Positions 9,570-20,243 of a stretch of 64,000 nt of DNA are shown here, piece by piece. The notes below the pieces were generated by a model. It saw only the letters and a list, made by a program, of their open reading frames with translations, did no database searches and was not told the origin of the DNA. The position numbers and the translations under genes are program-made. Source of the stretch: Batkoa obscura (Eukaryota; Entomophthoromycota; Entomophthoromycetes; Entomophthorales; Batkoaceae); NCBI GenBank assembly GCA_030770535.1, contig JASVEC010000017.1:124001-188000 (forward strand), written 5' to 3'. Numbering within the stretch: position 1 is the stretch's first letter; each line of letters starts with the position of its first letter.

Positions 9570-11330
9570 AAGTAATTAGTGAAATTAAGTAAATTTTTAA
9601 AATATTATTATTACTGCTTATAATATTTAAAGATATTATATTAAAAAACTCTAATTTATTAATTAATTCAGTATTTAGTAAATTAAAATTATCAATTATA
9701 TTAATTAAAAAACATGAAATAAAAAACAAAATAAAAAATAACTAATTAACAAAATTAAAAGTAATAAATAAATAGTTTATATTAATATCAATTTATATAA
9801 AAAACTAATAATAAATAAGATAACTAAAAAATAAACTAAAATTATTAAAACTAAATATAATAACTATATAATATTAATATTTTTTAATTTAAAATGTTTG
9901 TATTTATTATTAGCTTATTTAAATAAATACATTTATTATAATGTTATGATATAAACTTATTATAAGTATGAAAATCATTATTTTAAAGATTATTATATTC
10001 TGATCAGAAATATTATAAATGAAATAATGCTATTTATATAAATTAATTTAAATAAAAAAGCTTTGAGTTAATTTAAGCTATAAAATATTGTTTTACTAGC
10101 TTTATAGTTAATTATAATATGATAACCACTTAAATTGGTTATAAAATTAATTGTAGTTTTATAATTAATTTAGTTATAATTTATATAGTAAATTTAAGCA
10201 ACTTTAATTTTATTATTGAAAGCTATTATATTCTTAAATTTAGGCATAACCAATTTAAAGTTTTTTATTTAAATTGGTTATAAGAATTTTTATTATTTAG
10301 TTATAAAAAACATTATTTTTATATTTTTATATTTACTAACTATTGTGAAATATTGGTTTATCAGCTTTCGGATTAATTATAAGATAATAATCATTTAACT
10401 TGTTTACAAGACTACATCTAGCCTTGTAATTAATTTGATCGTGATCCATGTGGTATAATCAATTCAAAATTCCTCATTTAGATTTACTGTGAGGATTTTT
10501 AACTTCACATTGCAAAGAATATTATCCTCTCGCCTTGATATCCATACTTGTTGGAGTATAAAAGAGATTCTTCAACATGATAACTCAAGGCTTTTTAATT
10601 GGATTGCCCCCTGATAACGTATCATCAATAAAGTCACTAAGTCTTTTTGACAACATCTTACAGCTTTTACAGTAGTATTTTCTATTCTATTTGTTTTACA
10701 TAGTTCGTAACTTATTACATATTATTCTTATTCATTTAAGTCTATCTTAGTTACATAAACTAAGACCATTCGACTCAAGGCTAGTTAATCAACCAAGAAC
10801 TGCTTTTAACTCCTACTACTGAGTACCAACTTTCACAATATAAATATAAATTTATAATGTTAATTACATTATTGATTTATTTAACTTAACTTATTTAATA
10901 TTAATTATGCACAAACTTAAATCCATATTAGTGTCTTTTATTTCATATTTTTGCATTAAGTTAAGTGAGTGTAAGGTTTTAAGTAAAGCAATACAACTTT
11001 AGTTTTAATTAAAAAGCTTGGCAAATTTTTTTCCATATCTTGATGTTTTAGTGGTGGTAGCTTTGGAGATTTAGTATTTTAATTTTAGGCAAATTGTGAT
11101 ATATTATCATATATAATCTAAAGTTTTTAAAAAATTTATTTTATTTTTACCTATTTTAATTTTTTTGTTAAATTCTAAAATGTTCTTAATTGTGAAGAAC
11201 ACCCTGCAATTGTTTGATAGGCCACTTTTTGTTAAAAAGTCTTAAAATCCACTTTATCCTTTAATGCCAAATTTAAATTCTTAAGGTTACATCTTATACA
11301 TAATTATCGATTTTTAATAATGAATTTTCA
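9570..11330. repeat. Extremely AT-rich repeat-derived region
   Basis: 9.57-10.4 kb is low-complexity A/T with short AAAATAAA/TTAATTTA strings and no reading frame. The segment 10708-10823 is a dispersed repeat matching 55581-55696 over 116 ungapped bases, 85 of them identical by hand count. Sequence further left in both places looks patchily related. No gene is seen. Confidence 0.55.
10708..10823 (+). repeat. Dispersed AT-rich repeat, copy 1
   Basis: Aligns without gaps to 55581-55696. Of 31 differences, 19 are C-to-T or G-to-A going from this copy to the other, 3 are transitions the opposite way, and 9 are transversions (hand count). Confidence 0.7.
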
Positions 11331-11339
11331 ACTCTTCAA

Positions 11340-12130
11340 TCTACAATATTGAAAACCATGGAATAAGATAATGGAAGTACGAATGTTATTAACCAAAACA
11401 ATGACGGTAAACAATAAAGCGCTGAGAAAGATAACAGCAGGAAACTAGATTTTGACCAAAATAATAGTAAAGTTTTGCAATTAAGCAAAATATTGACACC
11501 AATGAAAGTATTTAGTATAGTAAATACATAAAGCAAACCATTGATAAGCATCAAAAATATGTCAAAATCAACAATGAACTAAAAAAAGTTACTACCACTA
11601 ATGAATGGCCAAGGGATGTCAATAAAAGAAATATTAGATCAATTATTTATTGAGTATGGTAATGCAAAGACAATTATCGAAAAAGAAAAAAAAAGTGAAG
11701 TCACAAAATAATAATAGTAATGGAAAGAAATGTGGAGGGAAAAAGTCCAATAACGTTATTATATATTAGCGGTACTTAAAGAAATCAAGGAAGCTTATAC
11801 AGAGAATCTAGCACTACATTGTACCAGATACATAATGAGCATTACGAAAGAAGTTATATTAAGATGAGTTTGGCTTCGATTCTTAGAGTGTTGAAGTCAC
11901 TGGATACAATGTTTAAAAGAAAGAAGGTGAAAATAGGTACAAGGTTGGGATCAAAAACGAAAAACATAATGTAGTTGTAACAGAGGGACTACTTAAAAGG
12001 AATTTCAAAACTTCTTAGAAATAATAATAATTGTACTTTAAAGCAAATACAAATACAAATAATATTAAATATATAACTGGATATCAATCCGTCTTTGGTG
12101 ACCATACCTAAGAATTTAAAATAATGAATA
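11340..12130 (+). pseudogene. Decayed helix-turn-helix-like repeat family, member 3
   Basis: Another copy of the family seen at 6246. The N-terminal domain is recognisable at about 11576-11690 (KKLLPLMNGQGMSIKEILDQ, aligning with KQLLLLAYDRSMLIKVASEQ of member 1). Helix-turn-helix-like repeats are at about 11770-11930 (SLASILRVLKSLD) and 11998-12120 (ISKLLRNNNNCTLKQIQ). The region 11340-11560 upstream is an Asn/Lys-rich linker with a repeat-like end (near 11490). In-frame TAA codons and frame changes are frequent. No intact frame exceeds about 70 codons. The 3' end is 110 bp from the convergent thioesterase gene. Confidence 0.45.
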
Positions 12131-12238
12131 TTACCCTTTTAAATAAAAACAAGTAGTAAATAATCTATTTAGCTTTCGTTTTAGGTTTAAAAGTTTATTT
12201 AAAATATTCAACTTAACTTTAGAACAAAATGATAAAAT

Positions 12239-13649
12239 TCAAAGCTTAGGAGGGGCCAAGCTCAATAAATCTGCTTTACGCTCAGCTTTTCTAAGGTCAG
12301 CAGACGCAGCAATAGCCTGTTCTTCTGGTGAAACTGGGACTAATGGCTGCAATTTATTTAGCTGATGGTTTGAACCGTGCTGCATTGTAACAAAAGTAAA
12401 GAAACCATCATTAGTAAACTCTTCAACAGAACTACCAGGTTCCAACTTTGTAACCATTACATAAACTTCCATACTTTTGTTAAATACTTTGGTCACTAAA
12501 CTACGTAAAATGATGATATCACCAACCCGACTTGGTTTCACAAACTGAATCGCATCAGAGCTAATATTTTATTGAGTGTTTTTTTAATTGTAAATTAATT
12601 TATCTGGACTTACCTCGCTGACATTACAACCCCTTTTGCATGCCTTGTGGCTGATACTGAAGCACAAGATTCCATCCAATTCATAATTTGACCACCAAAT
12701 AAAGTATCTATATTGTTTGCTTGGGAAGGCAAGATAGTATGTGCAGACTCTGCGTAAGTAGAGCTCGCCTTTGCAGTTGAGGACTAAACAAAAACATAAA
12801 TCAATAGGTAAATAAAGTAAAAGCTAGTCACTTACTAATAAATAAGATCTAAAATTTTCTAATTCTTGGGAATATTTGGCAGTTTTTCTAAGTTGCATTC
12901 TTTTATTACGCCTCACCTCTGCCTGCTCATAAAGCTGTGTTTGAAACGAAGTCTCTGGATATAACTTTGGTAATCGTAATATATTGTTTTCATCCCTTGG
13001 CCCATTGACCAATACAAAAGTTAATAATGAAGAGCAGCCTATATGTTTATTAGCTAAATTATTTTAGAAAATAAATTAAAATTACAAAACCTTGGACCCA
13101 AACCATTGAGGTCATCTACTTCCACAGTTACTTGGACTTCAATTGAGGTTTTCCAGCTTCTATTTATTTGGCCTTTAAATATGATGATGGAACCGACTTT
13201 TATCGGTGACATAAAATGGACTGCGTCCATACTACGTGTTGGCTAATTAAAATAAAAGGATTAAGATTGAATTAAATTTAATCAAATATTTAAGTTTACA
13301 CAAATTATAGCACCTCCCAGTTTACGAATAGCATGAGTAGCCACCAAATCAATGCTAGATAATATGGAGCCTCCTTTTATATAACCATTGATGGAATCAA
13401 ACCCTGAATTGGCCATATTCATCGAAGTTACTCTTAATATCAAGTTAATTGTTAGTATACTTAAATTATAATAGCAAATTACTGAGTGGAAGTGATACTC
13501 TTTGGCTCAAAATACTTTTGAATTAAGCTTAAGCTCATGGTGTTATTAAGTATCTCTTGGTTTCTTTGTGTGGACATGGTGGCACGATTTAATAGAGTTG
13601 GTCGTAAAAGCGATTTTATCGATTTTATAAGGGGTTTTATACGTTGCAT
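12239..13649 (-). CDS. Mitochondrial acyl-CoA thioesterase, double hotdog (ACOT9-like)
   Basis: Six exons (13649-13483, 13432-13300, 13242-13086, 13038-12836, 12783-12614, 12560-12239) give 383 aa with all phases agreeing. Two hotdog domains are seen. The first (about 60-150) contains GGSILSSIDLVATHAIRKL and MDAVHFMSPIKVGS. The second (about 240-340) contains NNIDTLFGGQIMNWMESCA followed by SVSATRHAKG and SSDAIQFVKPSRVGDI. This is the layout of ACOT9-type enzymes, which hydrolyse acyl-CoA to free acid and CoA in mitochondria. The start at 13649 was chosen because the resulting N-terminus (MQRIKPLIKSIKSLLRPTLL) is a textbook basic amphipathic presequence. Internal Met codons exist downstream. 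The first intron carries a TACTAAC branch site. Confidence 0.88.
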
Positions 13650-14412
13650 TAATATTATTAAAAATTCTAATTTTTAGTTGGTCTTTTCGGTATCTTTTTC
13701 CTTTTCGTATTAACATAATTCTTTTTACGTGTTCATTATTTACGGGTTTCAATTATAACCAAGTGCGAAATAGCAGGCATATTTGACCTCTTAATTGGTA
13801 CAAGTTTTTTATTTAGAAAATAAGGATTACCAATTGAGTTTACGAATAGTATGAATTTGAGCATTTAATTGGCTGATGTTATTTTTACAGATTATGAATT
13901 GTAACAATTGGAAAAATTAAAGTACTCATTATTTAGCACTTAGCTACAAGTTAAGTGTATATTCTGTTTATCGAAAAATAATTTAAGAAGCTATAAGCGT
14001 TGATTATTAATATATGTTCAATAAACTATTACTATAGTAATAATAGCAATGCTGTATTTCTTGATATTTTAAACTATTACTTTATTAAGCATTACTAAAT
14101 AAAACTCTGAAATTCTTGCAAAAAAATATATCCCTAATAAACAAATTCAATAAATTCAAAATTTTACTCAATCTAGTTCACTCTAACTGATATTTTAGCA
14201 AAAGTTGCGAAAAAACACACCAATTAAAGTGAATTAGACCGAGTATTTATAAATTTATATAAAATAAATTGCCTGATGCTGTGTTAGTTTAAATTTAAAA
14301 ATTACTGAATTTTATTCCTTTTTTATAAGTAGAACTATTAATTTAATCATAACTAAGTTTAAAAAAGATAGCCAATATTTCTTTTAAAATTATAGTAGAA
14401 ACAAAACATAAG
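13650..14412. other. Intergenic between divergent thioesterase and CDC7 genes
   Basis: AT-rich and presumably a shared promoter region. No reading frame or repeat element is recognised. Confidence 0.45.
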
Positions 14413-16456
14413 ATGGAAGGAAGAAAGCAAAAAAAACAGGATTTGGGCAAGAGCTACGTTTTTTCAGTATCAAAAAATACATCTCAAAGTAAAGAAAAAG
14501 GTATTTGAATCCAACATCGCTAAAGCATTAACAATAAATATTATTTAGTGCCAAAACATGTAGCTAAACCATCCCTTCCATATCAAGCGAACGCTAATTA
14601 CCCACCATTAGAAAAACCAAGGCAAGAACTGGGAAAAATACCAATGCCAATAGGCTATCAGCCATTAAGCCATGAGTTAGCAAGGAAGAATAGAGGTCCA
14701 ACCATGAAAATGGAAGAACCGTCCCCTTTAATGTTTATCCAAAAGAACAGAGGTCCAACAGTAAAAATGGAAGAGCCACCAGCCTTGAAGTTTATCCATG
14801 AAAATGGAGAAACACAAACGGCAATGAACATAGCTCGTTATACACACACCATAAGTTTTGATCAAGCACAGAAGAGCAGCAAAATAAAGTCTGGATTGCT
14901 TCCCGTTCAGCCAATGCCTCACCATTTTTCAGTTCCAGAAACATATTTAAAGCACTTAAAACAAAAGTTTCCAATCAATCCAGTGCATAAAAAAGAGGTG
15001 GAGCAGATATCTAAAATGTTTAGTCATCTAAGTCAGGACTATTATATCTATGATAAGATCGGGGAGGGTACATTCAGTTCGGTTTACAAAGGAGTGGATA
15101 TCAAGTTTGATTTATATGATAATTCAAGTTGGGATTTATTTGATGATGCGGATGATGAGGAAGAAGAATTTAACTTTAAAAAGGTACCTCAACCACCACC
15201 AAATTTAGTCTGGGATTTACCGAATTCAAACGACCATCCGGTATATGTCAACCCTAATTCTTTAACTAGAAGTAAAGGCTCAGCCAAGTATAAGTTAGTA
15301 GCAATCAAGAAGATTTATGTCACCTCTAGTTGTTCTAGAATTGAAAATGAGATCGAGTTGTTATCTATATTAAGGTAAGACATAAAATTGCAAACTTTTG
15401 TTGCTCTTTATTTATTTTATTATTGATTTGTAGTGGCCATCCAAATGTAGTTTCTTTAATTACAGCTTTACGGCATGAAGATCAAATCATAGCAATAACT
15501 CCTTACTACCGCCATCATGATTTTAGAGTAAGTTCAATTTAACATTATATAAATTATAAGAATAAGTTTATTAACTAACTTTAGGACACCTTTTTGTTAT
15601 TTTCATTTCAAGATATGCAAAGTTACCTACGTTGTTTATTACGAGGTTTACTTCGATGCCATCAACTAAAGATCATTCATCGAGATGTTAAACCCTCCAA
15701 TTTCTTATATCATATGACCAAACGTAGAGGTCAATTAGCAGATTTCGGCCTGGCACAAAGGATCGAAAATACCAACAGAGAAGAAAGATTGGATTTTGAT
15801 AAGTTAAGAGAAGAAGCTCCCAAATCCAATGACCCTAATTTGCACAAAAATCCAAATGGGGCCTATGGTTCGTTTATGAATGATAAGGGGATACCAGGAG
15901 TAGTTAAAAATGATCATCGCCCTTCAATTAGAGCGAATCGAGCTGGTACTCGTGGATTTAGAGCACCTGAAGTGCTCTTTAAGGTGGTTAATCAAACTTC
16001 AGGTAAATTTTAATTTAATTTGACATCTAAATTAAAATTAAGATAACTTTTTTAGCTATTGATATTTGGTCAGCTGGAGTGATCTTACTTTGTATGCTAA
16101 CTAGAAAATTCCCGTTTTTTAATTCTCCCACCGATCATGATGCCTTAATTGAAATCGGAATTATTTATGGAAAAAAGAGAATGCAGGAAGTAGCTAAAAT
16201 ATTTAGTGAGTATCATTTATATTAGTCAATTAACATTTATTGACTGTTTTATCTAGATAGAACATTTGATACTAATGTACCATCTGTTACTGAAGATGGT
16301 ATGACTTTTGAAGAATTGATCCATTTTAACAACCCAGGTGAATATAATATCATTCCTTATCAAGCTATTGATCTGTTGAAACGATTATTGATGTTGAATC
16401 CAGCGGAACGTATTTCTGCTGAACATGCCCTTCAGCATCCTTTCTTATCAGAGTGA
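14413..16456 (+). CDS. CDC7: CDC7 (DDK) protein kinase
   Basis: Six exons (14413-14500, 14549-15374, 15434-15527, 15585-16002, 16056-16205, 16257-16456) give 591 aa with consistent phases. The N-terminal ~165 residues are low-complexity and carry two near-identical segments (KNRGPTMKMEEPSPLMFI and KNRGPTVKMEEPPALKFI). The kinase domain follows: glycine loop GEGTFSSVYKG, VAIKKI lysine, HRDVKPSNFL catalytic loop, DFGLA, and the RAGTRGFRAPEVLFK activation-segment end. The acidic insert between strands 2 and 3 (DDADDEEEEF) and the insert between DFG and APE are characteristic of Cdc7, the Dbf4-dependent kinase that phosphorylates MCM to fire origins. A Dbf4 partner is not in the window. A family-A MITE begins 21 bp after the stop codon, so it probably lies in the 3' UTR. 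Confidence 0.93.
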
Positions 16457-16477
16457 AAGTTGCTACTATGATGAAGA

Positions 16478-16582
16478 TATGAGGGTGTTTTTTTTGGTTT
16501 CATTACTTTTTCCATTTTTTAAGCGCTATTTGAGTGCAAAAATTGTTAGTAAAATTGTTAGACATAAAAATACATCCCCATA
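16478..16582 (+). repeat. Family-A foldback MITE, copy 3
   Basis: Runs from TATGAGGGTGTTTTTTTTGG to AAAAATACATCCCCATA with core TTTTTTAAGCGCTATTTGAG and terminal inverted repeats. It is bounded by TA on each side, suggesting a TA target duplication. It sits in the presumed 3' UTR of CDC7. The short open frame across it (16425-16637) is element sequence, not a gene. Confidence 0.88.
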
Positions 16583-16926
16583 TGTTCATTTTAAAGAATT
16601 AAGTGAATTTATTAGTGCTTTTTCAAAATCAAATTAAGGATATTGATTGATTAAAATATTATTTAAATTTTATTATTGCTTATCTGTTATTTTATCTTTA
16701 TTAACTGAAAAGAACTATTATTAAGATTGATTTGATTAAATTTATACAAATCAAAGAGAAATCCATTAAAAAACCCAAATACTAGCAATATTAATAATAA
16801 TCAATTTATTTTTGCTTCTATGTGAAAAAGGTAGATAAAGTCAAAAAGCTTCAGTTAATTACAACTACAACTTGCGATAAAGATAAATAGCAGAATGACA
16901 TGTTCCTCAATATAATCTAAGAGTCC
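16583..16926. other. Convergent intergenic gap CDC7-CBF5
   Basis: AT-rich 3'-flanking sequence of the two convergent genes. Nothing further was recognised. Confidence 0.4.
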
Positions 16927-18794
16927 TTAATCTTTCTTCTTCTTTTTCTTTTTCTCTCCCTAAAAATAAATATAAGTATTCAGCTTTATGTAATAGAAAT
17001 TTTAAACTTACATCAGTTTCAGATTTACGCTTAGACTCCTAATAAAATGCATTAGTTTTTTATTGTATTTATCTAATTGGTTATTTTACCTTTTCTTTCT
17101 TTTCTTTTTTAGATTTCTTGTCTTTAGTTTCTTCATCTTTAGTTTCAACTACTATTTTGGCTTCTTCCTTGATCTAAAAATTTATTAGTAAAACCCAGCT
17201 AAAGTATACTTTAATTTACCTCAACGATAGGAGCAAGTTCAACTGGGGCTGGGATAGGATCAGCAGCATCACTTTCTTCAGGTCTAAAAATATAAATATT
17301 ATATTTTAAAAGGTTAAGTTGCTATTTACCTATGTAAATCTTTGTAAGAGGTAGCCCAGTCTTTAGGTGTGTTTTCATTCTTTTTACCATATTTATCAAG
17401 TTTTCCTTCTTTAATAAGTGCTTTCTTTTTGGCAGCCTAAAAATATTATTAGTTATTAATCTAAGATATTAAAAATATTAATTACAATTGGTCCTAATCC
17501 CCAACGACGTGGATAAGTATCACGTTCCATAATGACACGCTTGATCTTAGCAGCAACACCATGTTCACAGGTAGCCAAAACAGCAGTGTTCATTTGAGCA
17601 ATAGCAAGAGCAACAGCTTCACCTTTGGTTGTAATAATAACTACTTCATCGTTAACTTCAATGCCAGCTTCATATCTTAATACACCTGGAATCATAATCT
17701 TAGCTCCGTAACATACAGCGTTGATAGCACTATCTTTTAATACAATACGCTTATAACCAGTTAAAAGGGACTCAAGTGGTCTAATGACACGACGTAAATA
17801 AGATTCTAAAATTAAAAAATTAAAGTTTAGGTAATTGTAAATAATTTTGTATTTACCATCGTTGGAGCTTTCGTAAACCCATTGGGCATCAAGGACATCA
17901 TGCATAGTAACCATGTTATCCTAAATAAAAATTAGATAATATAACTTTAAACTCAAATCAAATTACATCTTCTCCATTAGAACCTGAACGTACACGACGA
18001 AGTTCTTGCATATGACCACCAACTTTAAGGAGTAAACCTAAATGTACACAGAGGGTACGGATATAGGTACCAGCTTCACAAGAGACCCAAAATACAGCGA
18101 GATTACGTTCGTTATCAAACTCAATAAGCTTAGATTCGTTAATGGTACGTACACGAAGTTGTCTCTTAACAGCGGAAATAAGAGGAGGACGTTGGAATAA
18201 AGCACCAGTTAAGGTTTCGATAGCCTAATTGAATTATTAATTTATGAACTTAAGTGTGTTAAAAGTTAATCTTTTACATTTGGTAGAGCTTTTTCGTTTT
18301 CAAGAGCATCATGGAGACGTAAAACAGCAACGTATTCCTTACCAGCGGATTGTTGGGACTTAACTAAACGGGTAGCACGGTCAATGCAAACAATCAAACA
18401 TCCAGTGACTTTGGGATCTAAAGTTCCACTGTGTCCAGTTTTCTCGACTTTAAGGATTCTACGAATCCAAGCTACAACTTCATGGGAACTTGGGTTGGAA
18501 GGTTTATCTAAGTTGATGATACCATAACTTTTTTAAAATTAATACATTGGTTAGTTAACTAGAAAACAAATTACCGTAAATAATTTTTTAAGTCTCTAGC
18601 AAGAGGGGAAGAACCACTTGGGATAGGGGTAAAGTGACCAGTACGAGCTAAAAGTTGATCATAGTTCTAAATAGATTAGTTTTAAACATTTGTCCATATT
18701 CTAATTATTTAAATATTACTTTTAATAATAATGGCCATTCTGAAGTATTGACAGCTGGTACATCTTTAGTTGGTTTGATAACATGTTCACTCAT
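16927..18794 (-). CDS. CBF5: H/ACA pseudouridine synthase (dyskerin)
   Basis: Eleven exons (18794-18720, 18666-18575, 18527-18278, 18224-17967, 17920-17857, 17805-17486, 17436-17330, 17283-17220, 17173-17090, 17038-17012, 16959-16927) give 457 aa. The N-terminal DKCLD region is followed by the TruB catalytic domain with motif [13 protein letters not shown] (catalytic Asp93), [17 protein letters not shown] and [12 protein letters not shown]. The PUA domain spans roughly 275-355. The tail is Lys/Glu-rich, ending in a run of lysines and KD, as in yeast Cbf5. It is the catalytic subunit of H/ACA snoRNPs with Nop10, Gar1 and Nhp2, modifying rRNA and snRNA in the nucleolus. The many short introns with GTAA donors contrast with the intron-free secreted-enzyme genes nearby. 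Confidence 0.96.
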
Positions 18795-19283
18795 TTTATT
18801 AATTTTTTTTTGAAAAAAATGGTAGGCTATTTAATTTGACTTATTTTGTTAGTTTTATCTTTGGAATATTTATTATGGGAAGTCTCAAGTTTAATCCCCT
18901 TTTTTTGAAATTATGCAATTATTTAGCAAATTTTGAAACTGCAGAAACAGGAAATTATGCTGCGTTACTTGGATTGTTTAAGTTGATTTTATTAGTGAAA
19001 ATTGATCTGAAGCAAGTTTTTTAAAATTCCCCTTACTTTTTTTTTCAGTTTTAAATTTTATAAAAGTGGACAACTTATTTAAATAAAAAAGGGAATTCTC
19101 TCGTGTTGAAATGAATATTTAAGAGTGTAACTCTATTTTTTTCTGAGTTTAAAAAACAATTGTAGTAAAAATTCAGTTTTTATTAGATTTAAACAATCAA
19201 TTCTAAAGCCATTAAAAAGCTACTTGCGCCTATAGCCTTTTAATTTCAAAATAAGTATAGCAGCATCACCATATTAACTCTAC
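18795..19283. other. Intergenic upstream of CBF5
   Basis: Contains a 62-codon open frame at 18836-19024 with no recognisable domain, which I do not call a gene. Otherwise AT-rich promoter sequence of the minus-strand CBF5 gene. Confidence 0.4.
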
Positions 19284-19682
19284 TATTAGGTATTTCCATA
19301 TGCTTCTTCCTTTTTGGGCAAAAATGGCGGCAAGCATATCATTGGTTATAATAAAAATTGAATTTTTTGATATTTAACAGAAACCTAATTTTTAATAAAT
19401 AGTTTTAGCTAATATTTTAAAACATTTTGTTTAATTAATAAAAAACAACAATTTAATTTTGATTTTAATTTAATTTTGATTTTAATTTTGTATTAATAAT
19501 AAAATACTATTTATAGAAAAAAAAGATTAAAAAATAAAAACAAACTACTGCTTTATCTTTTTGTTTGGAATTTTTTTAACTATAAACATCAATTTTAAAT
19601 CAATTAATTTTTACTTCAATTCCGCAGTCTTTATGGCAAAGATTTGCCCAAAAAGAAGAAAGAAATATGGAAATACCTAATA
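19284..19682. repeat. Family-B MITE-like element with ~45-bp terminal inverted repeats
   Basis: The left arm at 19284-19328 begins TATTAGGTATTTCCATATGC, and the right arm at 19636-19682 is its imperfect reverse complement (ending ATATGGAAATACCTAATA). Both arms contain the run TTTTTGGGCAAA. The ~300-bp middle is A/T-rich and has no coding potential. The size of about 400 bp and TA at both ends fit a non-autonomous Tc1/mariner-like MITE. Only one copy is in this window, so the element status rests on the inverted repeats alone. Confidence 0.7.
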
Positions 19683-20243
19683 TTTAAATTAAAATATAGA
19701 CTTAATTTTTACATCAAACTTCAAAGCTTTTATTCTTACATCAAATTATAGAACTTGACTTCATATTTAATTTAACTAAAAATTTTCAATGATCCAATAC
19801 CACATCAAATAGAAACTTATTTTTAGCTTTTAGAATGTATAATAATAAATTAATAAAACTATAGTTAAAAATAGGCTAATTTCAATAATAAAAATCTATT
19901 ATTAAGAATAATATATATATTAATAATCCACATCTACCAACACTTAGAATATATAATAAATCAACTACCAGCTTAACAGCTTGAATAAAACCTCAGGGTA
20001 AGTACAGCCACAATTGATAAAAGCCAATGAAAGAAAGCAATTAACGAATCAGATGGTTAAAGAAACAAATCAAAATGAAAAAAGTCGTCAAATTAAGAGG
20101 GGAAAGAAGAATAAAATTGATAAAAATTATGATGGAATTTGAAAATAAATAAAGTAAAAAATTTATCTATTTTTATAATTAAAGTTTTTCAATTTTATTA
20201 CCCTTTTAAAATTGTGTTGATTAGAATTTAAGTTAAAACAAAA
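19683..20243. other. Intergenic upstream of AP180 gene
   Basis: AT-rich. No element or RNA gene was recognised. Presumed promoter of the gene at 20244. Confidence 0.4.

Larger units (their letters stand above)
7850..9570 (+). pseudogene. Decayed helix-turn-helix-like repeat family, member 2 (internally duplicated)
   Basis: The N-terminal domain of member 1 recurs twice here: KVKKELTALLDN..NMPVKIAMSE at about 7896-7970 and EVKEKLLLLAGSKGILVK at about 8713-8770. A second block is also duplicated: KVPIFDEKAQSTRSTENLYG near 8072-8130 and NPLVDKEVQSINLGEYLYG near 8632-8690. Helix-turn-helix-like repeats follow at about 9035-9140 and 9418-9560; the latter is well kept (SDYTAKQILKILSKK and IPSSIISNALK). 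The longest open pieces are 8042-8242 and 8785-8976. A family-A MITE is inserted at 9153-9255. Many TAA/TAG codons and frame changes make this a pseudogene or remnant. Confidence 0.45.

Noticed and set aside
9570-10400. Centromere or replication-origin candidate from extreme AT content
   Set aside because: AT-richness alone is not evidence. The region looks like decayed repeat and low-complexity DNA, with no motif to support a specific function.
16425-16637. 70-codon plus-strand frame as a small gene
   Set aside because: It begins inside the last CDC7 exon in another frame and then reads through a family-A MITE. Similar peptides recur wherever the MITE does (30287-30505, 46868-47050).
18836-19024. 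62-codon frame upstream of CBF5
   Set aside because: No recognisable domain, and such lengths are expected by chance in this composition.
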